Origin: Rhodospirillales bacterium
GTDB lineage: Bacteria; Pseudomonadota; Alphaproteobacteria; Rhodospirillales_A; Casp-alpha2
Reading direction: 5' to 3'
DNA: 5,491 nt
Assembly (NCBI GenBank): GCA_016763915.1
Contig: JAESSX010000097.1
Location: 1-5,491 of the forward strand
How positions within the stretch are numbered: the stretch's first letter is position 1; every line of letters starts with the position of its first letter. The notes below the pieces were generated by a model. It was given only the letters and a program-made list of their open reading frames with translations, did not search any database and was not told where the DNA came from. Below, in pieces: positions 1 through 5,491 of this stretch. Both the position numbers and the translations under genes were made by a program.

Positions 1-48
1 CAATAACGGCACCTGCAGGTGTGAAGGCAAGCACGTAAGCAGCGGCAT

Positions 49-1893
49 ATGTTGTCCGCCGCGCTGGCGTTTCTGCTGGTCCTTTCCGGGCCCTGGGTGG
101 AACTCAGGCTTTCTCCCTATAAGGGGCTGAGCAAGGCGCTCCGGGTGTCCGGGGCGGGGGTTGTCCAGGAGCTTTCCGGCCCGCTGGGCCTGTTAACAGT
201 GGTGGAAAGTCCCCGTGTCCCCTTTCGCCACGCGCCGGGGCTCAGCCTTCGAAGCCCCTTCGAGCCGCCGGAGCAACTGGGTGTCTTCACCGACGGAGGC
301 TCGTTCGGCGTCATCAACCGCCACGACGGGAGAGACCCCTCCCCGGGGTATCTCGATTACCTGACCTCGGCCTTGCCCTATCACCTGTTGGAAAAGCCCA
401 GCGTCCTGGTGCTTGGCGCCGGCGCCGGCAGCGACGTGCAGCAAGCCCTCTATCACCGGGCGTCACGGATCGACGCCGTGGAGGCCAATCATCAGATGGT
501 GGCGTTGCTCGAGGACGACTACGCGTCGTTCTCGGGCCGGCTTTACGGGCGTCCCGGGGTTCAGGCCCACGTCGCCGAAATACGGGGTTTCGTCGCTGCC
601 GGCGAGGATCTCTACGACCTCGTTCAGTTGGCTCTCGTGGACGCCTTCGGGGCGGCCAGCGCCGGGCTTCCGGCATTGAACGAGAGCTACCTTTACACGG
701 TCGAGGCCATTGAGGGTTTCCTCACCCGGTCGGCACCCGGCGGGCTTGTGGCGATTACCCGCTGGCTTAAGCTGCCGCCCCGAGACAGCATTAAGCTGCT
801 CGCCACCGCAGCCCAGGCGCTTCGCCGTTCCGGGTTTGCCGATCCGGGCCGGCACCTGGTGCTGATCCGGGGCTGGAAGACAACCACGCTCCTGATCAAG
901 AACGGCGCCTTTTCGGACTCCGAGATTGCCGCCGTGAAAAGATTCAGCGACGCGCGTTCCTTCGACCTGGCTTACATCCCCGGCATCACGCCGGGCGAGG
1001 CCAATCGCTACAACCTGCTCGAGCGGGCTTATTTCCACGATGCGGCAACGGCCGTTTTGGGGCCCGCCGGCGATGATTTCATCCGCCGCTACAAATACGA
1101 CATACGGCCGGCCACCGATGACCGCCCCTACTTTTTCGACTTCTTCCGGTGGCGGCTCCTGGGCGAGCTCTACGCGCTCCGTGGCCGCGGCGGCTTCGGG
1201 CTGATGGAATGGGGCTACCCTGTTCTCGCCCTGACCCTGGCGCAAGCTGTTCTTGTTACCCTGGTGTTGATCCCATTGCCCCTCCTGGCGGTTCGGGCGC
1301 GCCACGGCGGCGGGGGCGGCGTCCGGAAAATACCTGTGCTGGTCTATTTCCTGAGCCTCGGACTGGCGTTTCTTTTCATCGAGATCGCCTTCATCCAGAA
1401 ATTCATTCTGTTTCTCGCCAGTCCGGTCTATGCGGCCGCTGTGGTGCTTTGCGGATTTTTGCTCTTCGCCGGCCTGGGAAGCCGAGTCTCGGGCCGTCTC
1501 CTGGACCACGCAAACCCGACCCTCGCGCCGGTCGTCGCGATCGGATTCTTCGCGGTGGCGTATCTGTTGTTGCTGGCACCTCTGTTCGAGGAACTGATCT
1601 TGTTGCCGCTTGCCGGCAAGATGGCGGTTTCGCTCGTGCTGATTGCGCCGCTGGCGTTCGCCATGGGCATGCCCTTTCCCCTGGGCCTCGGGCGCCTCAG
1701 TGAGGCCCAGCCCGGTTTCATCCCCTGGGCATGGGCGATCAACGGCTGTGCCTCGATGCTGGGCGCGGCGCTTGCCACCGTTGTCGCGATTCAGTTCGGG
1801 TTTACGGTGGTGATCCTGGCGGCGGTCGGTTTTTACGGCATTGCCGCGACCGCGTTCAGGCGTTTCCCCGGAACTGCTGACCCGCCCCCATAG
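49..1893 (+). CDS. Membrane-anchored spermidine-synthase-like SAM-binding protein
   Basis: The 614-residue product has three parts. A short hydrophobic stretch (residues 2-16) is followed by a spermidine-synthase/methyltransferase fold (about 75-365) and a C-terminal membrane domain of about seven hydrophobic helices (about 388-415, 428-456, 459-477, 491-512, 522-547, 558-580, 583-603). The SAM-pocket loop is VLVLGAGAGSDV (119-130), with an acidic residue E145 in IDAVEANHQM. The motifs ALNESYLYTVEA (209-220) and TDDRPYFFDFF (356-366) are typical of the large fused membrane/spermidine-synthase-like proteins. True SpeE enzymes have a Y-D-x-x-x-x-D-x-x-D active-site loop; here it reads YDLVQLALVD (189-198), so the first catalytic-type Asp is Ala195 and only D198 remains. 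Polyamine synthesis is therefore doubtful and the substrate is unknown. The ATG at 49 has no good Shine-Dalgarno sequence, and relatives as I recall them carry several extra N-terminal helices. The gene may thus be 5'-truncated; in-frame stops at 4-6 and 22-24 block simple upstream extension. Confidence 0.85.
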   Translation: MLSAALAFLLVLSGPWVELRLSPYKGLSKALRVSGAGVVQELSGPLGLLTVVESPRVPFRHAPGLSLRSPFEPPEQLGVFTDGGSFGVINRHDGRDPSPGYLDYLTSALPYHLLEKPSVLVLGAGAGSDVQQALYHRASRIDAVEANHQMVALLEDDYASFSGRLYGRPGVQAHVAEIRGFVAAGEDLYDLVQLALVDAFGAASAGLPALNESYLYTVEAIEGFLTRSAPGGLVAITRWLKLPPRDSIKLLATAAQALRRSGFADPGRHLVLIRGWKTTTLLIKNGAFSDSEIAAVKRFSDARSFDLAYIPGITPGEANRYNLLERAYFHDAATAVLGPAGDDFIRRYKYDIRPATDDRPYFFDFFRWRLLGELYALRGRGGFGLMEWGYPVLALTLAQAVLVTLVLIPLPLLAVRARHGGGGGVRKIPVLVYFLSLGLAFLFIEIAFIQKFILFLASPVYAAAVVLCGFLLFAGLGSRVSGRLLDHANPTLAPVVAIGFFAVAYLLLLAPLFEELILLPLAGKMAVSLVLIAPLAFAMGMPFPLGLGRLSEAQPGFIPWAWAINGCASMLGAALATVVAIQFGFTVVILAAVGFYGIAATAFRRFPGTADPPP

Positions 1894-1934
1894 ACCGGTC
1901 CAGTTCCCCTGTTCGTCCGAATGGGATTTGAGAA

Positions 1935-1985
1935 AAAGCCTGATCCGGCTGGAACCTTTGTGGAGCGAAGGCCGGATCGGCCTTT
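1935..1985. terminator. Candidate hairpin terminator in the gap after the first gene
   Basis: Arms 1935-1950 and 1970-1985 can pair over 16 positions, with one mismatch (1939/1981) and two G-U pairs around the core GATCCGGC/GCCGGATC; the loop is 19 nt. The left arm starts with an A run and the right arm ends in only TTT. It is therefore a weak intrinsic terminator for plus-strand transcripts, and its U-tract would look better on the minus strand. A competing compact hairpin (AAGGCCG 1968-1974 with CGGCCTT 1978-1984, 3-nt loop) shares the right arm. Its position 42 nt after the stop of the first gene fits transcript termination. The rest of the 1894-2057 gap shows no gene. Confidence 0.4.
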
Positions 1986-2045
1986 CCGGTAATGACTGCT
2001 CGTGAGGCCGGCTGACCCGGGCTACCGCTGAAACCGCCCGGATGC

Positions 2046-2051
2046 TATAAA
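2046..2051 (+). promoter_or_regulatory. Possible -10 box of the phytase-like gene
   Basis: TATAAA stands out in otherwise GC-rich DNA and ends 6 nt before the ATG at 2058. If used as a -10 element, the transcript would begin at or very near the start codon, giving a leaderless or nearly leaderless mRNA. That would agree with the lack of a properly spaced ribosome-binding site. I see no convincing -35 hexamer at 16-18 nt upstream, so this is only a suggestion. Confidence 0.2.
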
Positions 2052-2057
2052 AGACGG

Positions 2058-3050
2058 ATGATGGGTGGACGTTTTCTGTTTCGGCTGTTGGCGGGTCTTA
2101 GCCTCGTGGCCGGTGTCGGCGGGGGCGCCTGGTTGGCGCCGGGGGTCGCCGCTGCCGAGTCCATTACCCTCGACGCGGCACCGGTCCCGCTCAGCGCCGA
2201 GGAGCCGGACCGGGACACGGTCGGGCGGTTGCGCTACCGCGGCGGGCTTCACCTCCGCGCCGACGATGGCCGTTTTGGCGGTCTTTCGGCGCTCGGCATC
2301 AGCGCCGACGGCCAGCGGCTGGTGGCGCTTTCCGATGCTGGACACCGGTTTTCGGCACGCCTGGTCTATGATCGGGCGGGAAACCTGGCCGGGCTCCGCG
2401 ATGCCGATTTGGGCTCCCTGGCCGGGCTCGACGGCCGTCCTTTGTCGTCGAAGTCCGACGGCGACGCGGAATCCATGACCCCGGGCGTCGAAGGCGAAAT
2501 CATCGTCGCCTTCGAGCGGCGTCACCGGCTGTGGCGCTATCGGCCGGGGATTACGGTTCCGGAACCGCTGCCGGAGCCGGCGGAAATGTCGAATCTGCCG
2601 TTCAATAAAGGCGTCGAGGCCCTGGCCCTGCTTGCCGACGGCAGCCTGCTGGCGTTGAGCGAGGGCAACAGGGAGCGCGACGCCGTCCTCGGCTGGATCA
2701 GCGACAGCAGCGGCTGGTCGGTCCTGACCTACCGGGCGGCGGACGGCTTCCGGGTCACCGGCGCGGCGACCCACCCGGGCGGCGACGTTTTGGTGCTCGA
2801 ACGTCTGTTCACGCTGCGCGGCCAAAACGCCATCCGCCTGAAACGCATCCCCGCCGCCGCCATCAAGGCCGGTGCCCTGCTCTACGGCGAGACCATCGCC
2901 GAACTGCGCCCGCCCCTGACCATGGACAATTTCGAAGGCATCGAGGCACGGCGGGGCCCCCGGGGCGAGGTGCTGGTCTATCTCGTCTCGGACGATAATT
3001 TCAACGCCGAACAACGAACCTTGCTGATGATGTTCGAATTGCTGGAGTAA
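2058..3050 (+). CDS. Exported phytase-like (esterase-like, PF13449-type) beta-propeller protein
   Basis: The 330-residue protein starts with a signal peptide: Arg5/Arg9, a hydrophobic core (about 10-30) and a likely cleavage after AAA33. It should therefore act in the periplasm or outside. The mature part shows the ordered motifs of the phytase-like family: RFGGLSALGI (72-81), VALSDAG (89-95), DAESM (136-140), AFERRHRLWRY (151-161), NKGVEALALLADG (183-195), LVLERLF (245-251), DNFEGIEA (290-297), LVSDDNFNAEQRTLLMMF (309-326). Repeated strand-plus-DG-turn pattern fits a beta-propeller, and the length is normal for the family. Members are named for similarity to phytases/esterases, but the natural substrate is generally not established, so phosphatase or phytase activity should not be assumed. 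Start: two ATGs (2058, 2061) are adjacent; the only SD-like bases, AAGACGG, abut them, which is an unusual spacing. The 164-nt gap and the hairpin before it suggest it has its own transcript. Confidence 0.87.
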   Translation: MMGGRFLFRLLAGLSLVAGVGGGAWLAPGVAAAESITLDAAPVPLSAEEPDRDTVGRLRYRGGLHLRADDGRFGGLSALGISADGQRLVALSDAGHRFSARLVYDRAGNLAGLRDADLGSLAGLDGRPLSSKSDGDAESMTPGVEGEIIVAFERRHRLWRYRPGITVPEPLPEPAEMSNLPFNKGVEALALLADGSLLALSEGNRERDAVLGWISDSSGWSVLTYRAADGFRVTGAATHPGGDVLVLERLFTLRGQNAIRLKRIPAAAIKAGALLYGETIAELRPPLTMDNFEGIEARRGPRGEVLVYLVSDDNFNAEQRTLLMMFELLE

Positions 3051-3068
3051 GGAACGGCAAATCCAATA

Positions 3069-3192
3069 AATGTCCGTTCAGGGTCAGTAGCAGACATAAT
3101 CGTCAACCCTGGTAAATGTCTGCTTTCGGGGGTTGAGCTGACATAATTCAGGGTGTGACTGAATGTCTGCTAATAGCCATAAGCGGACATTC
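3069..3192. repeat. Array of three inverted-repeat units with 46-47 bp period
   Basis: Three units of 29-30 bp (3069-3097, 3115-3144, 3162-3190) each begin with AATGTCYG and end with its inverted counterpart (CAGACAT, CTGACAT, CGGACAT). The two spacers (3098-3114 and 3145-3161) are both exactly 17 nt and both begin AAT. Left arms therefore recur every 46-47 bp and so do right arms. A second short motif, CAGGGT, lies at 3079-3084, inverted at 3106-3111, then direct at 3149-3154 and 3200-3205. The array fills most of the gap between the phytase-like gene and the TPR-glycosyltransferase gene. Units are imperfect and spacers too short for CRISPR. It could be a multi-site operator, an intergenic palindromic repeat family, or a processed 3'-UTR structure; the sequence alone does not decide. 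Confidence 0.7.
3161..3192. repeat. Strongest hairpin of the repeat array
   Basis: GAATGTCTGCT (3161-3171) pairs with AGCGGACATTC (3182-3192) over 11 positions, including one G-U pair, around a 10-nt loop. It is the best-preserved of the three inverted-repeat units. There is no T-run after it, so it does not look like a classical intrinsic terminator, though it could stabilise the 3' end of the preceding transcript. Confidence 0.6.
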
Positions 3193-3250
3193 CATAAGCC
3201 AGGGTCAACATGAGATTTCAGCTATCGGATGGTTGCAAAAGACACCCTTT

Positions 3251-3256
3251 TATAAT
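3251..3256 (+). promoter_or_regulatory. Perfect TATAAT -10 box upstream of the TPR-glycosyltransferase gene
   Basis: TATAAT matches the sigma-70 -10 consensus exactly and lies 60 nt before the preferred ATG at 3317, giving a predicted leader of about 50 nt. The best -35-like sequence, TTGCAA at 3233-3238, is only 12 nt away, which is too close; nothing good sits at 16-18 nt. If it is a promoter, it may depend on an activator, and the repeat array ending about 60 nt upstream would be well placed to bind one (inference). Confidence 0.4.
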
Positions 3257-3316
3257 TACTGAGGCACTTTTTTAGGATTGTTTCGAGTCGGAGCTTGTCG
3301 GGGAAAATTCGTCAAA

Positions 3317-3502
3317 ATGAACCGAGCAGAAAAACGTCGTCAAAAGAGATTGGCCGAAAAGGCGGCCAGGAAGGCAAAACTTTGGCCAGACACAAACCGT
3401 TCCCCCGGACAACAGCCGCTAACCACTCAGCAAGCCATAGATCTCGCTGTGCAACATCACAATGCTGGTCGATTACCTGAGGCTGAGAACATCTACCAAT
3501 AG
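3317..3502 (+). CDS. N-terminal fragment of the TPR-glycosyltransferase, ending at the amber codon
   Basis: This 61-codon piece is all that would be made without readthrough. It contains the basic, Lys/Arg-rich head (residues 1-22), a polar linker, and the first TPR up to Tyr60-Gln61. The stop falls inside helix B of TPR1, so the fragment would not form a complete TPR and is unlikely to have a function of its own. A weak SD-like GGGGA (3299-3303) lies about 13 nt before the ATG. Confidence 0.5.
   Translation: MNRAEKRRQKRLAEKAARKAKLWPDTNRSPGQQPLTTQQAIDLAVQHHNAGRLPEAENIYQ
3500..3502 (+). other. In-frame amber codon (TAG) where the family expects Gln or another residue
   Basis: The local reading is ...EAENIYQ-stop-ILQDNPDQ..., while TPR starts of this family usually read like IYxxIL with an ordinary residue here. 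A single C-to-T change from CAG (Gln) would create TAG. There is no shift of frame on either side, and TPR homology continues directly on both sides, so this is a point stop and not a deletion or frameshift. Confidence 0.9.
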
Positions 3503-3634
3503 ATATTGCAAGACAACCCTGACCAGCCTGTCGCCCTACATCTGCTTGGTGTAATTGCCCATCAAGAGGGAAGACACAACGCCGCCGTTGATCTCATCAC
3601 AAAAGCACTCGCTATCAAACCCGATTACTTGGAG

Positions 3635-4246
3635 GCGCATAATAACCTCGGCACTGCGTTTGAGGGCTTGGGAAAAATGGATAAAGCCGTCGACAGTTAT
3701 CGCAAGGCCCTAGCCATTAAGCCCGATTACGCCAAAGGGCATAACAACCTTGGCAATGCATTTACGGGGTTAGGGCGACAGGATGAGGCCGTGGCAAGTT
3801 ACAACGAGGCCCTTGCCATCCAACCCGATGATGCCGAAACGCATATCAACCTTGGCAATGCACTCAAAGAATTAGGGAAGCTGGATGACGCCCTAGCCAG
3901 CTACCAAAAGGCCCTCGCCATCCAGCCCGATTATGCCGAGGGGCATAACAACTTTGGCAATGCACTAAAGGAATTGGGGAGGTTGGATGAGGCCGTGGCG
4001 AGCTATCAAAAGGCCCTTGCCATCAACCCCGATTCCGCCGAGGCGCATAACAACCTTGGCAATGCGTTACATAAGCTGGGAAAACTGGATGAGGCCATAG
4101 CCAACTATCACAAGGCCCTTGCCATCAAACCCGATTATGCCGAAGCGCATATCAATCTTGAGCTTGCTTTCAGAGATCAGGGAAACGTTGTCGGAGCGGC
4201 TGGGCAAATTGATTTGGCACTCTCATATAACCCAGAGAATGCCGGC
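3635..4246 (+). repeat. Tandem 102-bp repeats encoding 34-residue TPRs
   Basis: Six consecutive units begin at 3635, 3737, 3839, 3941, 4043 and 4145. The first five share nearly the same DNA at several points, for example GGCAATGC near the unit start (units 2-5) and AAGGCCCT near the second helix; the sixth is diverged. The consensus pattern is xHNNLGNAL..LGKLDEAxAxYxKALAIxPDYAE, the canonical TPR spacing. DNA-level similarity between units points to fairly recent internal duplication, and such tandem units can change in number by slippage or recombination. Confidence 0.9.
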
Positions 4247-5491
4247 CTGCTTATTCGAAAAGCACTGCTTTTACCCGTTATTCCATTTTCGCAAGAGGAA
4301 ATACTGGCCCTCAGGGAAACCCTCGACAAGGCCATTCAGGCCTTACTAAATAAAAATCTAACCTTGGAGAATCCAGCTGTTGAAGTTGGTTTGACCAACT
4401 TTTATCTGGCTTATCACAATCAAAACGACCGAAAAATCCAGGAAGGTATAGCGAGACTTTTCATCGCGGCATGCCCAAGCTTGACTTACGAGGCAAAACA
4501 TTGCCGACCTGAACAACGGGAAGAAAGAGAAGGAGGGAAAGAAAAAAACATTTTTAGAATTGGGATACTCTCGTCGTTCTTGTTCGATCACTCCATTGGA
4601 AAACTTACTCGCGGGATTATTCAGCATCTTTCTAGAGATAAATTTAAAGTGATCATCTTCCGTCCCCCCGGGAAGAAAGATCACATATCGGAAATTATTG
4701 ACCGGACCGCGGATAAAGTCGTTTCCTTATGTTGCAGGCTAGAAACGGACCAACATACGATTGAAGATGAAGAGCTGGATATTCTTTTCTATCCCGATAT
4801 CGGCATGTCGCCTTATAACTACTTCCTTGCATTCGCTCGCCTTGCTCCCATTCAAGTCGTCACGTGGGGACATCCGGTTACCACCGGCATTCCCAACATC
4901 GACTATTTTCTTTCATCCGAACTGCTGGAGGTTTCCGGCGCATCGGAACATTATTCCGAACAACTGATTACATTGCGAAATGTGCCAACATATTATTTTC
5001 GCCCCGAGCCTCCAAAAAAGAAATTTGTCCGTGAAGACTATGGGTTGCCGCCGGGTGTCAGACTTTATGTCTGTCCCCAGGCGCTTTTCAAATTCCACCC
5101 ACAATTCGACACTGTTCTTGGTGATTTGCTACGGCGGGATCCCGAAGGTCGATTGGTGCTGATTGACGATGGAAATGGGGGAAATTGGAAGAGACTCATT
5201 TATGAACGTTTCAACCATGCCTTTCCCGATGTCGTCGATCACGTCATCTTTGTTCCGCAGATGCCCCTTGAGAAATTCTTCGGATTTCTCACTCTGGCTG
5301 ACGCGCTCCTCGATATTCCCACTTTCTCAGGCGGCAATTCTTCTTTTGAAGCGTTAGCCATGGGTGTGCCAATCGCAACTTGGCCACAAGAATTTATGAG
5401 AGGGCGCGTGACCGCGGCCCTATACAAACAAATGGGGCTGAACAATTTGATCGCAACCGATACCGAATCCTACCTGAAACTGGCTTTGCGG
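3677..5491 (+). CDS. Distal open frame: TPRs plus GT41 domain, possible re-start after the amber codon
   Basis: The frame is open from 3503 to the last base of the window (663 codons). The first in-frame ATG after the stop is 3677 (residue 121 of the full product), and a GAGGG sequence at 3662-3666 lies 10 nt before it, an acceptable ribosome-binding site. A protein started here would lose the basic head and roughly the first two and a half TPRs but keep about five TPRs and the whole visible catalytic domain. TTG 3506 is an earlier possible start but has no SD. The 3' end lies outside the window. The long clean frame argues that the catalytic part is, or was until recently, under selection. 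Confidence 0.5.
   Translation, partial: MDKAVDSYRKALAIKPDYAKGHNNLGNAFTGLGRQDEAVASYNEALAIQPDDAETHINLGNALKELGKLDDALASYQKALAIQPDYAEGHNNFGNALKELGRLDEAVASYQKALAINPDSAEAHNNLGNALHKLGKLDEAIANYHKALAIKPDYAEAHINLELAFRDQGNVVGAAGQIDLALSYNPENAGLLIRKALLLPVIPFSQEEILALRETLDKAIQALLNKNLTLENPAVEVGLTNFYLAYHNQNDRKIQEGIARLFIAACPSLTYEAKHCRPEQREEREGGKEKNIFRIGILSSFLFDHSIGKLTRGIIQHLSRDKFKVIIFRPPGKKDHISEIIDRTADKVVSLCCRLETDQHTIEDEELDILFYPDIGMSPYNYFLAFARLAPIQVVTWGHPVTTGIPNIDYFLSSELLEVSGASEHYSEQLITLRNVPTYYFRPEPPKKKFVREDYGLPPGVRLYVCPQALFKFHPQFDTVLGDLLRRDPEGRLVLIDDGNGGNWKRLIYERFNHAFPDVVDHVIFVPQMPLEKFFGFLTLADALLDIPTFSGGNSSFEALAMGVPIATWPQEFMRGRVTAALYKQMGLNNLIATDTESYLKLALR

Larger units (their letters stand above)
3317..5491 (+). 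pseudogene. TPR-GT41 (SPINDLY/O-GlcNAc-transferase-like) glycosyltransferase gene, amber-interrupted, runs off right edge
   Basis: Read through one TAG (codon 62), the frame gives 725 residues up to the window end with no other stop. A basic start (MNRAEKRRQKRLAEK) leads into about eight 34-residue TPRs (about 39-310), a helical linker with a charged stretch (398-411), and a GT41 catalytic domain (412 onward). GT41 features include LSSFLFDHSIGKL (418-430) with H425 at the place of the OGT catalytic-region His, YPDIG (492-496), VVTWGHPVTTGIPNIDYF (514-531), CPQALFKFHP (586-595) with K592 matching the UDP-contacting Lys of OGT, and SGGNSSFEALAMGVPIATWP (671-690). Such proteins use TPRs to bind a protein target and transfer a sugar from a nucleotide-sugar donor; bacterial relatives include flagellin glycosyltransferases, but no flagellar gene is visible here. 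ATG 3317 is preferred because the basic start is family-like; TTG 3278 is an in-frame alternative. About the last few dozen family residues should lie beyond the window. Whether the gene is dead, read through or a sequencing artefact cannot be settled here. Confidence 0.85.

Noticed and set aside
1..48. Minus-strand reading that looks hydrophobic (AAAYVLAFTPAGAVI) as the start or end of a divergent membrane gene
   Set aside because: Only 16 codons are visible, with no start, stop or RBS to support it; hydrophobic antisense readings are common opposite such DNA.
463..1509. Long minus-strand open frame (348 codons) opposite the first gene
   Set aside because: It lies wholly inside the well-supported spermidine-synthase-like gene, its product is polar, low-complexity and unlike any family I recognise, and GC-rich coding DNA commonly gives such antisense frames.
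2022..3014. Long minus-strand open frame (330 codons) opposite the phytase-like gene
   Set aside because: It mirrors almost the whole phytase-like gene, whose motifs and signal peptide are clear; the antisense product is rich in Gln/Arg/Gly/Ala with no recognisable domain.
3069..3192. CRISPR array
   Set aside because: Only three imperfect units, 17-nt spacers that share motifs with each other, and no cas gene nearby.
3210..3275. 21-codon ORF (MRFQLSDGCKRHPF...) as a leader peptide
   Set aside because: It has an AGGG a few bases upstream of its ATG, but it overlaps the TATAAT box, shows no regulatory codon run and no attenuator-like hairpin follows it.
4358..4684. Minus-strand 108-codon ORF, and short plus-strand ORFs at 4119-4349, 4761-4967, 4980-5162 and 5163-5357
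   Set aside because: All are other-frame shadows of the continuous TPR-GT41 frame, which carries the recognisable motifs across the whole stretch.

Overview
The window has two compositional halves. The left part (about 1-3050) is GC-rich (a hand count of 2281-2340 gives about 70% GC) and carries two plus-strand genes. These are typical of a high-GC proteobacterium, and by family content an alphaproteobacterium of the Rhodospirillales type is my best guess (inference only). The right part (about 3240-5491) is clearly lower in GC (about 50% at 3841-3900, about 45% at 4561-4620). It holds one long plus-strand gene that runs off the right edge.

Layout: (1) 49-1893, a membrane-anchored spermidine-synthase-like / SAM-binding protein with a C-terminal multi-helix membrane domain; its N-terminal membrane part seems to be missing or very short. 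(2) 1894-2057, a gap with a long imperfect hairpin that could act as a terminator. (3) 2058-3050, an exported phytase-like (esterase-like, PF13449-type) beta-propeller protein. (4) 3051-3316, a non-coding gap with three inverted-repeat units spaced every 46-47 bp, followed by a perfect TATAAT box. (5) 3317 to the end, a TPR plus GT41 (SPINDLY/O-GlcNAc-transferase-like) glycosyltransferase gene. Its frame is interrupted by one TAG at 3500-3502 and is otherwise open for 663 further codons to the window end, so it does not appear as one ordinary start-to-stop gene.

The three genes share a strand but have gaps of 164 and 266 bases (to the 3317 start), so I see no evidence for a tight operon and no obvious shared pathway. 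The most notable points are the single amber codon in an otherwise intact TPR-glycosyltransferase, the periodic inverted-repeat array just upstream of it, and the base-composition step that coincides with that array. I see no CRISPR array, tRNA, rRNA, transposase or complete defence system.
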